Shown here: positions 1-12,078 of the stretch, piece by piece
Layout of the letters: the number at the start of each line of letters is the position of its first letter
How positions within the stretch are numbered: the first letter of the stretch is position 1
DNA from: Burkholderiaceae bacterium
GTDB lineage: Bacteria; Pseudomonadota; Gammaproteobacteria; Burkholderiales; Burkholderiaceae_E
Length of the DNA stretch: 34,220 nt
Assembly (NCBI GenBank): GCA_021463505.1
Contig: JAJTYR010000040.1
Coordinates: 1 to 34,220, forward strand
Reading direction: 5' to 3'
Program-made: the position numbers and the translations under genes
The notes under the pieces: model-generated
Seen by the model: the letters and a program-made list of their open reading frames with translations, nothing else
The model's database searches: none
Told to the model about the DNA's origin: nothing

Positions 1-73
1 ACGCACGCACTCTGCGTTGCAAATGCTCGCCGTGGCACCGCCACGACTGCGCTTTGCGCCTTGATTGCGCACT
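1..73. repeat. Imperfect palindromic element downstream of nuoN
   Basis: This non-coding stretch beyond the nuoN stop holds a perfect 6-bp inverted repeat (CGTGGC at 31-36, GCCACG at 40-45, 3-nt loop). It is flanked by weaker complementarity: GCAAA near 19-23 pairs with TTTGC near 53-57 across a mismatched internal loop, and both outer edges are rich in GCGCA/TGCGT. It may be a dispersed REP-like hairpin or a 3'-end stabiliser of the nuo transcript. No clean U-run follows it on the minus strand, so it is not a standard intrinsic terminator. No gene is visible in 1-115. Confidence 0.4.
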
Positions 74-115
74 TTTTTCGGGCTCACGCGGGGACGATCA
101 TAGTGTGAACAGACC

Positions 116-1621
116 CTAGGTGGCCAGGGCCAGGCGGATCGCCTCGATGCAGGCCGCCATCAGCGGCCCCGGGATGACACCCAGCCACAGGATGAGCGCG
201 CCGTTCACCGCCATGGTCGCGTGCGCGCCGTCGGCCTGCAGGATCGGCGCCTGGTCGGCCGGCGGATCGAAGTACATGACCTTGACCACCCTCAGGTAGT
301 AGAAGGCGCCCACCAGCGAGAACAGCACGGCGACGACCGCCAGCCAGACGTGGCCGACGTCGATCACCGCCTTGAGCACTGCCAGCTTGGCGTAGAAACC
401 CACGAACGGCGGGATGCCGGCGAACGAGAACATCATGGCCAGCATCGCCAGCGCCATCCAGGGACGGCGCCGGTTCAGGCCCTTCAGGTCATCGATCTCG
501 TCGGCCTCGAAGCCGCTGCGCGCGAGCAGCAACACCAGGCCGAAGGCGCCCAGCGTGGTGAGCACGTAAGTGATCATGTAGAACAGCGCCGAGCCATACG
601 CGTAACTGGCGGTCGCCATGTCGCCGTCGACCACGCCGGCCAGCAGCCCGAGCAGCACGAAACCGACATGCGACATCGTGGAGTAGGCGAGCATGCGCTT
701 GAAGTTCGTCTGCGCGATCGCCGCGACGTTGCCCAGCGCGAGCGAGGCCACCGACAGCAGCAACAGCATCTGCTGCCAGTCGGCGGCCACGCCGACCAGT
801 GCCTCGACCAGCAGCCGGAACGCGATCGCGAACGCCGCCAGCTTGGGCGCGGCGGCCACCAGCAGCGTGGCCGAGGTGGGCGATCCGTGATACACGTCGG
901 GCAGCCACATGTGGAACGGCACCGCGCCCAGCTTGAACGCCAGACCGGCGACGACGAACACGACACCGAACGTGAAGACGGTGCGGTTCAGTTGCCCGCC
1001 GGTGAACGCTGCGGCGATGCGGCCGTGCTCCAGCGTGCCGGCCGCGCCGTAGACCATCGACATGCCGTAGAGCAGGAACCCCGAGGCGAGCGCGCCCAAT
1101 ACGAAGTACTTGATCGCCGCCTCGCCCGGTAGCGGAGCATCGCGCCGCATCGCCACCAGCGCGTACAGCGACAGCGACAGCAGCTCGAGCCCCAGATAGA
1201 CGATCAGCAGGTTGTTGGCCGAGATCATTACCATCTGGCCAAGCAGCGAGCACAGCGCCAGCACGTGGAATTCGCCGCGATCGAACCCGCGGTCGCGCAC
1301 GTAGTGGCCGCCGTAGACCAGCGTGGCGCCCACCGTCACACAGGCACAGAGCTTGAGCAGGTGCGACAGCCCGTCGGCCACGTACATGTTCGAGAACGCG
1401 TACTGGGTGGGCGAGCCCACCTGCCAGAGCGTGACGGCGAACGGCGCCACGATCGCCAGCAGCGCCAGCACCGACGAGGGCATGCGGCGCTGCGCCGGCA
1501 CCGACGAGGGCATGCGGCGCTGCGCCGGCACCAGCACCTCCACCAGCAGCACCGCGCACACGCCGACCAGCAACGTGATCTCGGGCAGCGCGGCCAGCAC
1601 GTTCAGGGATTCGGATTTCAT
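116..1621 (-). CDS. nuoN: NADH-quinone oxidoreductase subunit N (NuoN)
   Basis: A 501-residue antiporter-like membrane subunit of complex I. It forms one of three proton channels in the inner-membrane arm. About 14 hydrophobic segments are visible, with the family's key channel residues: Glu146 in a [14 protein letters not shown] helix and Lys230 in [15 protein letters not shown]. It is the last gene of the nuo operon and begins 6 nt after the nuoM stop; the ATG at 1621 gives the usual [19 protein letters not shown] N terminus. Oddity: residues 31-40 ([10 protein letters not shown]) are repeated exactly as 41-50, because of a perfect 30-bp tandem duplication in the loop after the first membrane helix. 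The duplication is in frame and does not break the gene, so the protein is probably functional. Confidence 0.97.
   Translation of the reverse strand: MKSESLNVLAALPEITLLVGVCAVLLVEVLVPAQRRMPSSVPAQRRMPSSVLALLAIVAPFAVTLWQVGSPTQYAFSNMYVADGLSHLLKLCACVTVGATLVYGGHYVRDRGFDRGEFHVLALCSLLGQMVMISANNLLIVYLGLELLSLSLYALVAMRRDAPLPGEAAIKYFVLGALASGFLLYGMSMVYGAAGTLEHGRIAAAFTGGQLNRTVFTFGVVFVVAGLAFKLGAVPFHMWLPDVYHGSPTSATLLVAAAPKLAAFAIAFRLLVEALVGVAADWQQMLLLLSVASLALGNVAAIAQTNFKRMLAYSTMSHVGFVLLGLLAGVVDGDMATASYAYGSALFYMITYVLTTLGAFGLVLLLARSGFEADEIDDLKGLNRRRPWMALAMLAMMFSFAGIPPFVGFYAKLAVLKAVIDVGHVWLAVVAVLFSLVGAFYYLRVVKVMYFDPPADQAPILQADGAHATMAVNGALILWLGVIPGPLMAACIEAIRLALAT
1471..1530. repeat. Perfect 30-bp tandem duplication inside nuoN
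   Basis: Bases 1471-1500 and 1501-1530 are identical, beginning CCGACGAGGG and ending TGCGCCGGCA. The unit length is a multiple of three, so NuoN gains ten residues ([10 protein letters not shown] twice) in a short hydrophilic loop between TM1 and TM2. Perfect identity suggests a recent slippage or unequal-recombination event. An assembly artefact is possible but less likely for so short a unit. Confidence 0.97.
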
Positions 1622-1627
1622 CGTTCG

Positions 1628-3109
1628 TTACTCGAGCTTCGAGACCGCGACGTGTTCGAGCAGCGCCCTGGCCGAGGCCTCGGTCATGTCGGTGACCGGT
1701 TTCGGATAGATGCCGATGCCCAGCACCAGCAGCGCCATCGCGACCAGCATCCAGAACTCGCGGCGCCCGACATCCTGCATCTTCGCGACACGGTCGTTGG
1801 CCACCGCGCCGAAGATCACGCGCTTGTACATCCACAGCGAATACGCGGCGCCCCAGATCAGCGTGCTGGCCGCCGCCAGCGCCACCCGGAAGTCGAACTG
1901 CACCGCGCCGAGGATGACGAAGAACTCGCCGACGAAGCCCGAGGTGCCCGGCAATCCGGAGTTGGCCATTGCGAACAGCATGAACAGCGCGGCGAACTTC
2001 GGCATCGTGTTCACCACGCCGCCGTAGTCGGCGATCTTCCGCGAGTGCAGGCGGTCGTAGAGCACGCCGATGCACAGGAACATCGCGCCCGAGACGAAAC
2101 CGTGCGAGAGCATCTGCACGATCGCGCCCTGCATCCCCATCTGGTTGAACATGAAGAAGCCGAGCGTGACGAAGCCCATGTGCGCGACCGACGAGTAGGC
2201 CACCAGCTTCTTCATGTCGGCCTGCACCAGCGCGACCAGCCCGACGTAGACCACGGCGATCAGCGACAGCACGATGACGAAGCCGGCCAGTTCGTGGCTC
2301 GCGTCGGGCGCGATCGGCAGCGAGAAGCGCACGAAACCGTAGGCGCCGAGCTTCAGCATCACCGCGGCCAGCACCACCGAGCCGCCGGTGGGCGCCTCGA
2401 CGTGCGCGTCGGGCAGCCAGGTGTGCACCGGCCACATCGGCACCTTGACCGCGAACGCCGCCATGAAGGCGACGAAGATCAGCACCTGCTCGGGACGCGA
2501 CAGCGGCAGGGCATGCCAGTCGAGGATCGCGAACGACCCCGACTTCATGTACAGGTAGATGATCGCCACCAGCGTGAGCAGCGAGCCCAGCAGCGTGTAG
2601 AGAAAGAACTTGAACGCTGCGTACACCCGGTTCGGGCCGCCCCAGGCACCGATGATGATGTACATCGGGATCAGCGTGGCCTCGAAGAACACGTAGAACA
2701 GCAGCCCGTCGAGCGCGGAGAACACGCCCACCATCAGCCCCGAGAGGATCAGGAACGCGGCCATGTACTGGGCGACCTTGTCCTGGATGACTTCCCAGCC
2801 GGCCACGACGACGAACACCGTGATGATCGCGGTGAGCAGCACGAACCACACCGACAGGCCGTCCACGCCCAGGTGATAGTGGGCCGACAGCGCGTCGATC
2901 CAGCGCGTGCGCTCGACGAACTGCATCGCCGCCGACGCACGCTCGAATTCGGTGAACAACGGCACCGTGACCAGCAGGCCGGCCAGCGCGCCCGCCAGCG
3001 CCACCCCGCGCACCAGGCCGGCGTTGCGGTCGCTGCCCAGCACCAGCAGCGCCAGGCCGAACGCGATCGGAACCCAGATGGCGGCGCTGAGAATCGGAAA
3101 GGAGCTCAT
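1628..3109 (-). CDS. nuoM: NADH-quinone oxidoreductase subunit M (NuoM)
   Basis: A 493-residue antiporter-like proton-pumping subunit of complex I in the inner membrane. The canonical channel residues are present: Glu143 in FFEATLIPMYIIIG, Lys222 in AVKVPMWPVHTWLPDAH, and Lys253 in VMLKLGAYGF. Length and about 14 helices match the family. The ATG at 3109 follows a purine-rich GAGCGGGAA ribosome site and lies 24 nt after the nuoL stop; its own stop precedes nuoN by 6 nt, so the genes are co-transcribed. Nothing appears truncated or unusual. Confidence 0.97.
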   Translation of the reverse strand: MSSFPILSAAIWVPIAFGLALLVLGSDRNAGLVRGVALAGALAGLLVTVPLFTEFERASAAMQFVERTRWIDALSAHYHLGVDGLSVWFVLLTAIITVFVVVAGWEVIQDKVAQYMAAFLILSGLMVGVFSALDGLLFYVFFEATLIPMYIIIGAWGGPNRVYAAFKFFLYTLLGSLLTLVAIIYLYMKSGSFAILDWHALPLSRPEQVLIFVAFMAAFAVKVPMWPVHTWLPDAHVEAPTGGSVVLAAVMLKLGAYGFVRFSLPIAPDASHELAGFVIVLSLIAVVYVGLVALVQADMKKLVAYSSVAHMGFVTLGFFMFNQMGMQGAIVQMLSHGFVSGAMFLCIGVLYDRLHSRKIADYGGVVNTMPKFAALFMLFAMANSGLPGTSGFVGEFFVILGAVQFDFRVALAAASTLIWGAAYSLWMYKRVIFGAVANDRVAKMQDVGRREFWMLVAMALLVLGIGIYPKPVTDMTEASARALLEHVAVSKLE

Positions 3110-3133
3110 GTTCCCGCTCGTCCCTGTCGCAGT

Positions 3134-5143
<2,010 letters not shown>

Positions 5144-5151
5144 GGCGTGAC

Positions 5152-5460
5152 TCAGCCCTTCAGGCGGTCGAGATCTTCGACATCGATCGATTCGACCGTG
5201 CGGAACAGCACGACCAGGATCGCCAGCCCGATCGCCGCTTCGGCGGCGGCCACGGTGAGGATGAAGAACACGAACACCTGCCCGGCCGCGTCACCGAGGA
5301 AATGCGAGAAGGCGATGAAGTTCATGTTCACCGCCAGCAGCATCAGTTCGATCGCCATCAGCACGATGATCACGTTGCGCCGGTTCAGGAAAATGCCGAT
5401 CACGCTGATCGCGAACAGGATCGCGCCGAGCACCAGGTAGTGGGCCAGCGTGAGGCTCAT
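5152..5460 (-). CDS. nuoK: NADH-quinone oxidoreductase subunit K (NuoK)
   Basis: A small 102-residue subunit with three membrane helices, homologous to MrpC. It carries the two intramembrane glutamates needed for coupling: Glu38 in [13 protein letters not shown] and Glu74 in [11 protein letters not shown]. Length and spacing (36 residues between the two Glu) match the family. Its ATG overlaps the nuoJ stop (ATGA at 5457-5460), which indicates translational coupling. Confidence 0.97.
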   Translation of the reverse strand: MSLTLAHYLVLGAILFAISVIGIFLNRRNVIIVLMAIELMLLAVNMNFIAFSHFLGDAAGQVFVFFILTVAAAEAAIGLAILVVLFRTVESIDVEDLDRLKG

Positions 5461-6068
5461 GGCTGGCTCCGGTCGCGCGGCTGCGCGGGCATGCGCACCA
5501 GGCGCACGCGCTCGTCGCGCCGCGTGCGCACCGCCCGGGCCGGATCGGTGTAACGGGCGTCCTTGCGCCGGCGCAGCGTGAGCGCGATCGCGGCGACCAT
5601 CGCCACCAGCAGCAGCACCGCGGCGATCTCGAACGCGTAGACGTACTCGGTGTAGATCAGCCTGCCCAGCGCCTTGGTGTTGCTGTAGTCGGCGGGCAGC
5701 GGCGGCACGTCGGACTGGCGCACGCGAAAGCTGGTCATCAGCACCATCGCCAGCTCGATCACCACCACGACGCCGACCAGCAGCGCCACCGGGAGGTTGC
5801 GCCAGAAGCCCTGCCGCACCTGGTCGAGATTGATGTCGAGCATCATGACCACGAACAGGAACAGGACCATCACCGCGCCCACGTAGACCAGCACCAGCGT
5901 GATGGCCAGGAACTCGGCCTTCAGCAGGATCCAGATACAGGCGGCGCTGCAGAAAGTGAGCACCAGGAACAGCGCCGAGTGCACCGGGTTGCGCGCGGTG
6001 ATCACGCGCAGCGCCGCGAACACCGTGACGACCGAGAACAGGTAGAAGAGGACGGCTCTGGGATCCAT
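5457..6068 (-). CDS. nuoJ: NADH-quinone oxidoreductase subunit J (NuoJ)
   Basis: A 203-residue membrane subunit of complex I with five predicted helices, including the [18 protein letters not shown] helix typical of NuoJ, whose distortion is linked to the proton-pumping cycle. The start at 6068 ([12 protein letters not shown]) is chosen because it matches family N termini and lies 16 nt after the nuoI stop. An upstream ATG at 6143 would add 25 residues overlapping nuoI and is unlikely. The C-terminal tail (after about residue 165) is basic and arginine-rich, and probably cytoplasmic. Confidence 0.95.
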   Translation of the reverse strand: MDPRAVLFYLFSVVTVFAALRVITARNPVHSALFLVLTFCSAACIWILLKAEFLAITLVLVYVGAVMVLFLFVVMMLDINLDQVRQGFWRNLPVALLVGVVVVIELAMVLMTSFRVRQSDVPPLPADYSNTKALGRLIYTEYVYAFEIAAVLLLVAMVAAIALTLRRRKDARYTDPARAVRTRRDERVRLVRMPAQPRDRSQP

Positions 6069-6084
6069 GTGCGGCGTCTCGGGG

Positions 6085-6573
6085 TCAGCGATAGCGGGCG
6101 TCGGCCTCGCGGCTTGCGGCGATCCCGGCCTCGTAACGATCACCGACCGCCAGCAGCATCTCCTTCGTGAAGTAGAGATCGCCGCGCTTCTCGCCGTGGT
6201 ATTCGTGGATGTGCGTCTCGACGATCGAGTCCACCGGGCAGCTCTCCTCGCAGAAGCCGCAGAAGATGCACTTGGTGAGGTCGATGTCGTAGCGCGTGGT
6301 GCGCCGCGTGTTGTCTTCGCGGCACTCGGACTCGATGGTGATCGCCAGCGCCGGGCAGACCGCCTCGCACAGCTTGCACGCGATGCAGCGCTCCTCGCCG
6401 TTGGGATAGCGCCGCAGCGCGTGCAGGCCGCGAAAGCGCGGCGACATCGGCGTCTTCTCTTCCGGATACTGGACGGTGATCTTGCGCGCGAAGAAGTACC
6501 GGCCGGTGAGGCGCAGGCCCTGCAGCATCTCGCGCAGCATGAAACTCGCGAAGAATTCCCTGACCGCTTCCAT
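6085..6573 (-). CDS. nuoI: NADH-quinone oxidoreductase subunit I (NuoI)
   Basis: A 162-residue ferredoxin-like subunit carrying the two [4Fe-4S] clusters (N6a and N6b) that pass electrons from NuoG toward NuoB. Both CxxCxxCxxxCP motifs are intact: Cys63/66/69/73 and Cys102/105/108/112. The start at 6573 (MEAVREFF) is preceded by a strong GGGAGGTGG ribosome-binding sequence 8 nt upstream. Its peripheral-arm position next to the membrane fits the amphipathic N terminus. The operon order H-I-J is standard. Confidence 0.97.
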   Translation of the reverse strand: MEAVREFFASFMLREMLQGLRLTGRYFFARKITVQYPEEKTPMSPRFRGLHALRRYPNGEERCIACKLCEAVCPALAITIESECREDNTRRTTRYDIDLTKCIFCGFCEESCPVDSIVETHIHEYHGEKRGDLYFTKEMLLAVGDRYEAGIAASREADARYR

Positions 6574-6605
6574 GTTCGCCACCTCCCGAGGCGCGCCCGC
6601 CCGCC

Positions 6606-7679
6606 TCACTTCCAGATGTTCCAGGGCGTCTGCATCCAGATCGCCACGAGCACCAGCCAGAACAGCGTCACCGGAATGAACACTTTCCAGCCCAGTCGCA
6701 TGATCTGGTCGTAGCGGTAACGCGGAAACGTTGCCCGGAACCAGATGAACATCGACACGACGAAGAAGGTCTTGACGCCGAGCCAGAGCCAGCCCGGGAT
6801 CCAGTTCAACAGCGCCGAGTCGAGCGGCGCATACCAGCCGCCGAGGAACATGATCGAGGCCACCGCCGACAGCAGGATCATGTTGGCGTATTCGGCGAGA
6901 AAGAACACCGCGAAACCCATGCCGGAGTACTCGACCATGTGCCCGGCGACGATCTCGGACTCGCCCTCGACCACGTCGAACGGGTGGCGGTTGGTCTCGG
7001 CCACCGACGAGACCACGTAGACCACGAAGACCGGCAGCAGCGGCAGCCAGTTCCAGGACAGGAAGTTCACACCGCGCTCGGCAAACCAGCCCTGCCCCTG
7101 CCCGAGCACGATGTCGGTCATGTTCAGGCTGCCGGAGACCATCAGCACCACCACCATGGCGAAGCCGATCGCCAGCTCGTAGGACACCATCTGCGCCGAG
7201 GCGCGCATCGCGCCGAGAAACGCATACTTCGAGTTCGACGCCCAGCCGGCGATGATGACGCCGTAGACCTCGATCGAAGTGATCGCGAGCAGCAGCAGCA
7301 GCCCCGCGTTGACGTTGGCCAGCACGAGCTCCGGTCCGAAGGGAATCACCACCCAGGCGGCCATCGCCGGCATGATGGTCATCACCGGCCCGAGCAGGTA
7401 GAGCCCCTTGCTCGCCTGCGACGGAACGATGACTTCCTTGAACATCAGCTTCAGTGCGTCGGCGATCGGCTGCAGCCACCCCTTCGGCCCCACGCGGTTC
7501 GGCCCGATGCGCAGGTGCATGTAGCCGATCATCTTGCGTTCCCAGAAGGTGAGGTAGGCCACGCAGGCGAGCAGCGGCACCAGCAACGCAACGATCTTGG
7601 CCAGGTTCCAGACCACCGGCCAGGCTGTGCCCAGCGTGCCCTCGCCCCAGGCCGTCAAACCGCTCAGCAGGTTGCCCAT
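6606..7679 (-). CDS. nuoH: NADH-quinone oxidoreductase subunit H (NuoH)
   Basis: A 357-residue membrane subunit with eight or nine helices that forms the quinone-entry channel with NuoB and NuoD. Family signatures include [20 protein letters not shown] (about 46-64), [20 protein letters not shown] (about 228-246) with its acidic cluster, and the [16 protein letters not shown] helix. The ATG at 7679 (MGNLLSG) begins 5 nt after the nuoG stop. A larger open frame continues upstream in the same phase but lies inside nuoG and is not coding. Confidence 0.97.
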   Translation of the reverse strand: MGNLLSGLTAWGEGTLGTAWPVVWNLAKIVALLVPLLACVAYLTFWERKMIGYMHLRIGPNRVGPKGWLQPIADALKLMFKEVIVPSQASKGLYLLGPVMTIMPAMAAWVVIPFGPELVLANVNAGLLLLLAITSIEVYGVIIAGWASNSKYAFLGAMRASAQMVSYELAIGFAMVVVLMVSGSLNMTDIVLGQGQGWFAERGVNFLSWNWLPLLPVFVVYVVSSVAETNRHPFDVVEGESEIVAGHMVEYSGMGFAVFFLAEYANMILLSAVASIMFLGGWYAPLDSALLNWIPGWLWLGVKTFFVVSMFIWFRATFPRYRYDQIMRLGWKVFIPVTLFWLVLVAIWMQTPWNIWK

Positions 7680-7684
7680 GTCGA

Positions 7685-10126
7685 TCAGGCCTTCTCGATC
7701 GAGATTGCACCGAAGGCGCCCGCCAGGCCCGCGGTGGCCGGGTGCGCCGCGGCCACGCGCAGCACGCCGTCGGCCAGCGCGTCGTCGCGCTCGAGCGGCA
7801 ACCGCGCCTCGCCGGCAACGCCACCCAGCGACTGCACGAGCCGCACTGTCTCGCCCGGCGTGAGGCCCAGGCGCGCGATCGTCGCACCGTTGACGCGCGC
7901 CGTGGGTGCGCGCGCATCGCGCGTCTGCTGCAGGCTCGGCGCACGGCGCACGATCGGGTCGGTCGCGTAGATCGGCACGTCGGCGAGCCGCTCGAGCGTG
8001 GTGCCGCCCGCGGTCGTGGTGCCTGCGGCTGCAGACCGCATCGCCGTCGCGGCCGTCGGCGCCGCAGCGCCCGCGGCCGGCGTACCGGTCAACGCGGGCG
8101 CGGCATCGACCAGCGCATTGTCGAGGTGGCCGGCCACATCGGGCGCCAGCGCCTCGGCGCGCACCGCCTCGGGGCTGTCGTGATCGAAGCCGCCCAAACC
8201 GAGCAGGTTGCCAAGCACGCGCAGCACCTTCCAGGCCGGACGGCACTCGCCGGCCGGGCGCACCACGCCGTTGAACGACTGCACGCGCCCCTCGCAATTG
8301 ACGAACGTGCCGGCGGTTTCGGTGAACGGCGCGATCGGCAGCAGGCAATCGGCGTAGTCGAGCAGCTCGGCCGACCGGTACGCGCTCAGCGCGATCACCG
8401 ACTCGGCCCTTTCGAGTGCGGCGCGCGCCACGGCCGGCAACGCATGGTCCAGCGTGGGCTCGACGTCGAGAAGAAGGTAGAGGTTTCGCGGCTGCTCGAC
8501 CATTGCGCGCGCGTCCAGGCCGCCAGCCGACGGCAGCGCGCGGGCAAGATAGCCGCCCACCGAGTTCGCGGCCTCGCCGATCTGCCCGAAGCGCGTGCCG
8601 GCCGCCGCGGCGATCGCCTGCCCGAGTCGCGCGATGCGCGCACAGTCGGGATGCTGGACCGCTGCGTTGCCGAGCAGTACCGCTCCGCGCTCGCCCGCAC
8701 ACAGGCTCGCCGCGATCGCACGCGCGGTCTCGCCGGGCGCGAGCGCCGGGAGATCGATCGACACCGCTTCGGCCAGCCCCGCAGGCGCCCGCTGGCCGCG
8801 CGCCTGCAGCACGGCCGCGAGCACTTCGGCAAGCAGCCGCGCCCACTGTGACGGCGCGACGATCGCACGGTGCGCCAGCGGCATCAGCAGGTCGTCGTCG
8901 GCCGCGTGCACGATCGACACCTGCGCGCCGCGCTTGACCGCGTGGCGGATGCGCGCGGCGAACAGCGGATGATCCTTGCGCAGGAACGAGCCCACCAGCA
9001 GCAGCCGGTCGAGCGCGCCGGCCGCTTCGATCGGCATGCCGAGCCAGGGCACCCCGGCGCGCGCGGCGTCGGCCGAGAAGTCGAGCTGGCGCAGCCGGAA
9101 ATCGACGTTGTCGCAATCGAGCCCGCGCATCAGCCGGCCGAGCAGGTGCAGCGCTTCCACCGTGCTGTTCCCCGAACCGAGCGCCCCCAGCGCCTGCGCG
9201 CCGTGCTCGGCGCGCACCGTGCGGATCGCGTGCGCGGCGTAATCGAGCGCGGTCTTCCAGTCGACTTCGTGCCACTGCCCCTGCTGGCGCAGCATCGGCG
9301 CGAGCAGCCGCTCGTCGCTGTTCAGCCCTTCATACGCCCAGCGGTCGCGGTCGGACAGCCAGCACTCGTTGACCGACTCGTTCTCGAGCGGCACCACGCG
9401 CATCACGCGATCCGATTTCACCTGCACCACGAGGTTCGAGCCCAGCGAGTCGTGTGCGGAGATCGACCTGCGCCGCGCGAGCTCCCAGGTGCGCGCCGTG
9501 AACCGGAACGGCCGGCTGGTGAGTGCGCCCACCGGGCAGACGTCGATCATGTTGCCCGACAGCTCGGAGTCGACCGAGCGTCCGACGAAGCTCATGATCT
9601 CCGAGTGCTCGCCACGGTTGGCCATGCCGAGCTCCATGATGCCGCCGATCTCCTGCCCGAAGCGCACGCAGCGCGTGCAGTGGATGCAGCGCGTCATCTC
9701 GTCGGCGGAGATCAGCGGCCCCATCGACTTGCGGAACACCACCCGCTTGGGTTCGACGAAGCGCGAGGCCGAATAGCCGTAGCCGACCGAGAGATCCTGC
9801 AACTGGCACTCGCCGCCCTGGTCGCAGACCGGGCAGTCGAGCGGATGGTTGATCAGCAGGAACTCCATCACGCTCTTCTGGGCACGCACTGCCGTGTCGG
9901 AGTGCGTGTGCACCTTCATGCCGTTGGCCACCGGCGTGGCGCAGGCCGGCAGCGGTTTGGGCGCCTTCTCGACCTCGACCAGACACATGCGGCAGTTCGC
10001 GGCGATGGAGAGTTTCTTGTGGTAGCAGAAGTGCGGCACGTAGATGTCGAGCCTGTCGGCCGCGTGCATCAGCATGCTGCCTTCGGGTACTTCGACCTCC
10101 CTGCCGTCGATCTCCAGCTTGACCAT
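7685..10126 (-). CDS. nuoG: NADH-quinone oxidoreductase subunit G (NuoG)
   Basis: An 813-residue iron-sulfur subunit of the hydrophilic arm. The N-terminal ferredoxin domain holds a [2Fe-2S] site (Cys34, Cys45, Cys48, Cys62). A His-Cys3 [4Fe-4S] site follows (His94, Cys98, Cys101, Cys107), then a further [4Fe-4S] site (Cys147, Cys150, Cys153, Cys197). The rest is a degenerate molybdopterin-oxidoreductase-like fold. The extra cluster N7 seen in E. coli NuoG is absent: at about residues 215-235 the sequence reads [13 protein letters not shown], with no cysteines, like mitochondrial and Paracoccus homologues. The C-terminal part (about 640-700) is Ala-rich and low-complexity. It lies 39 nt after nuoF. 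Confidence 0.97.
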   Translation of the reverse strand: MVKLEIDGREVEVPEGSMLMHAADRLDIYVPHFCYHKKLSIAANCRMCLVEVEKAPKPLPACATPVANGMKVHTHSDTAVRAQKSVMEFLLINHPLDCPVCDQGGECQLQDLSVGYGYSASRFVEPKRVVFRKSMGPLISADEMTRCIHCTRCVRFGQEIGGIMELGMANRGEHSEIMSFVGRSVDSELSGNMIDVCPVGALTSRPFRFTARTWELARRRSISAHDSLGSNLVVQVKSDRVMRVVPLENESVNECWLSDRDRWAYEGLNSDERLLAPMLRQQGQWHEVDWKTALDYAAHAIRTVRAEHGAQALGALGSGNSTVEALHLLGRLMRGLDCDNVDFRLRQLDFSADAARAGVPWLGMPIEAAGALDRLLLVGSFLRKDHPLFAARIRHAVKRGAQVSIVHAADDDLLMPLAHRAIVAPSQWARLLAEVLAAVLQARGQRAPAGLAEAVSIDLPALAPGETARAIAASLCAGERGAVLLGNAAVQHPDCARIARLGQAIAAAAGTRFGQIGEAANSVGGYLARALPSAGGLDARAMVEQPRNLYLLLDVEPTLDHALPAVARAALERAESVIALSAYRSAELLDYADCLLPIAPFTETAGTFVNCEGRVQSFNGVVRPAGECRPAWKVLRVLGNLLGLGGFDHDSPEAVRAEALAPDVAGHLDNALVDAAPALTGTPAAGAAAPTAATAMRSAAAGTTTAGGTTLERLADVPIYATDPIVRRAPSLQQTRDARAPTARVNGATIARLGLTPGETVRLVQSLGGVAGEARLPLERDDALADGVLRVAAAHPATAGLAGAFGAISIEKA

Positions 10127-10165
10127 CTCGTGTCCGTCAGTCGTTCGTTTCGGGGGCGCCTGCGC

Positions 10166-11503
10166 CTACAGGTAGGCCGGCACCACGCAGCGCCTGTGCT
10201 CGACGTGGTGCGCGAACTCGTCGCGGTAGTGCTTCAGGAACGCGCGCACCGGCATCGCCGCAGCGTCGCCCAGCGCGCAGATCGTGCGCCCCTGGATGTT
10301 GTAGGCAATGCGGTCGAGCTCGTCGAGGTCGCGCAGCGTGCCCTTGCCGTGCTCGATGCGGTGGACGATGCGCCACAGCCAGCCGGTGCCCTCGCGACAC
10401 GGCGTGCACTGGCCGCAGGATTCCTCGAAATAGAAGTACGACAGGCGCATCAGCGACTTCACCGCGCAGCGCGTCTCGTCCATCACGATGACCGCACCCG
10501 AGCCAAGCATCGATCCGGCCTTCGCGATCGAGTCGTAGTCCATGTCGGTGGCCATCATGATGTCCCCCGGCAGCACCGGCATCGACGAGCCGCCCGGGAT
10601 CACCATTTTCAGCCTGCGCCCGTGGCGCACGCCGCCGGCCAGTTCGAGCAGCGTCGCGAACGGGGTGCCCATCGGCACTTCGTAGTTGCCCGGGCGCTCG
10701 ACGTCACCCGACACCGAGAAGATCTTCGTGCCGCCGTTGTTCGGCCGGCCCACTTCGAGGTATCGCGCGCCGCCGTTGCGCAGGATCCAGGGCACCGCGG
10801 CAAAGGTCTCGGTGTTGTTGATCGTGGTCGGCTTGCCATACAGGCCGAAGCTCGCCGGAAACGGCGGCTTGAAGCGCGGCTGCCCCTTCTTGCCTTCGAT
10901 CGACTCGAGCAGCGCGGTCTCCTCGCCGCAGATGTAGGCGCCAAAGCCGTGGTGCGCGTGCAGCTCGAACGAGAAATCCGAGCCGAGGATGCGCTCGCCC
11001 AGGTAGCCGGCCGCCCGCGCCTCGTCGAGTGCCTGCTCGAAGCGTTCGTAGACGTCCCAGATCTCGCCGTGGATGTAGTTGTAGCCGACGCCGATTCCCA
11101 TCGCATAGGCCGCGATCGCCATTCCCTCGATGACGATGTGCGGGTTGTAGCGCAGGATGTCGCGGTCCTTGAAGGTGCCCGGCTCGCCCTCGTCGGAGTT
11201 GCACACCAGGTACTTCTGGCCCGGGAACTGCCGCGGCATGAAGCTCCACTTCAGTCCGGTGGGAAAGCCCGCGCCACCGCGCCCGCGCAACGCCGAGGCC
11301 TTGACTTCGGCGATCACCTGCTCGGGGGTCATTTTCCCGTCGAGGATGCGCCGCAGCGCGCGGTAGCCGTCGCGCGCTTCGTAGTCCTTCAGGTGCCAGC
11401 CGTCGGCCGAGGTGAGTCCCGCGTAGATCTGCGGCTGGATGTGGCGGCCATGGAAGCAGGTTTCCTGCACCTGCGCGTCGATCGTCAGGTCTGTCGCACC
11501 CAT
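10166..11503 (-). CDS. nuoF: NADH-quinone oxidoreductase subunit F (NuoF)
   Basis: A 445-residue NADH-oxidising flavoprotein of complex I, binding FMN, NADH and [4Fe-4S] cluster N3. The glycine-rich nucleotide site is at 73-85 ([14 protein letters not shown]), the FMN region is at about 101-112 ([13 protein letters not shown]), and [14 protein letters not shown] is at 191-204. Cluster N3 ligands are Cys363, Cys366, Cys369 ([12 protein letters not shown]) and Cys409. The start at 11503 overlaps the nuoE stop (ATGA), so NuoE and NuoF are coupled translationally, fitting their joint role as the NADH dehydrogenase module. Confidence 0.98.
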   Translation of the reverse strand: MGATDLTIDAQVQETCFHGRHIQPQIYAGLTSADGWHLKDYEARDGYRALRRILDGKMTPEQVIAEVKASALRGRGGAGFPTGLKWSFMPRQFPGQKYLVCNSDEGEPGTFKDRDILRYNPHIVIEGMAIAAYAMGIGVGYNYIHGEIWDVYERFEQALDEARAAGYLGERILGSDFSFELHAHHGFGAYICGEETALLESIEGKKGQPRFKPPFPASFGLYGKPTTINNTETFAAVPWILRNGGARYLEVGRPNNGGTKIFSVSGDVERPGNYEVPMGTPFATLLELAGGVRHGRRLKMVIPGGSSMPVLPGDIMMATDMDYDSIAKAGSMLGSGAVIVMDETRCAVKSLMRLSYFYFEESCGQCTPCREGTGWLWRIVHRIEHGKGTLRDLDELDRIAYNIQGRTICALGDAAAMPVRAFLKHYRDEFAHHVEHRRCVVPAYL

Positions 11504-12012
11504 CACTTGGCGTCCCGCAACTCGGCGAGCAGTGCGTCGAGCTTCCGGTTGTCCATGAAGCTGCACATGCGCTTGTTGTTGACCAGCAGCACCGGGGCGT
11601 CGCCGCACGAGCCGAGGCACTCGCTTTCCTTCAGCGTGAACAGCCCGTCGGCCGTGGTCTCGCCGAAGCCGATGCCGAGCTTCTCCTTCAGGTACTCGGC
11701 CGCCCGGGTGCCGTCGCGCAGCGCGCACGGCAGGCAGGTGCACACCGCCAGGCTGTACCTGCCGGCCGGCCGCGTGTTGTACATGTTGTAGAAGGTGGCC
11801 ACTTCGTGCACCGCGATCGGCGGCATGCCCAGATACGCGGCGACCTCTTCGATGACCTGCTGCGACACCCAGCCGGTTTCGTCCTGCGCGATCGCCAGTG
11901 CCGCCATCACCGCCGACTGCCGGTGCTCGGCCGGGTACTTCGCGAGCTCGCGGTCGATGCGCGCGCGGGCGGCATCGCTGAGCAGTCGTGGGGGCTGGGT
12001 GACGGCGCTCAT
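11503..12012 (-). CDS. nuoE: NADH-quinone oxidoreductase subunit E (NuoE)
   Basis: A 169-residue thioredoxin-like [2Fe-2S] subunit that partners NuoF at the NADH-oxidising tip. The four cluster N1a ligands follow the family spacing: Cys91 and Cys96 (CTCLPC), then Cys132 and Cys136 ([12 protein letters not shown]). The N-terminal helical segment with QDETGWVS (43-50) and the [10 protein letters not shown] motif (69-78) are standard. The gap to the upstream nuoD stop is 66 nt, larger than most gaps in this operon, and is unusually G-rich on the plus strand. Confidence 0.97.
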   Translation of the reverse strand: MSAVTQPPRLLSDAARARIDRELAKYPAEHRQSAVMAALAIAQDETGWVSQQVIEEVAAYLGMPPIAVHEVATFYNMYNTRPAGRYSLAVCTCLPCALRDGTRAAEYLKEKLGIGFGETTADGLFTLKESECLGSCGDAPVLLVNNKRMCSFMDNRKLDALLAELRDAK

Positions 12013-12033
12013 GGTTCGGTGCGGGATGCGGAA

Positions 12034-12062
12034 GGGGCGCGGGGCGCAAAGGGGGTACGGGG
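12034..12062 (+). other. G-quadruplex motif between nuoE and nuoD
   Basis: Four G-runs of at least four bases lie close together on the plus strand: 12034-12037, 12041-12044, 12051-12055 and 12059-12062, with loops of 3, 6 and 3 bases. This fits a strict G4-forming pattern. Because nuo is transcribed from the minus strand, the G-rich strand is the template and the mRNA is C-rich here. The motif is read directly; that it folds in vivo is inference. Confidence 0.75.
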
Positions 12063-12078
12063 CGGGTGGCGGCGGCCG

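Noticed and set aside
8870-11791. 973-codon open frame on the plus strand
   Set aside because: Antisense to nuoG, nuoF and nuoE, which are fully supported by cofactor motifs; composition is Arg/His/Ala-rich with no recognisable domain.
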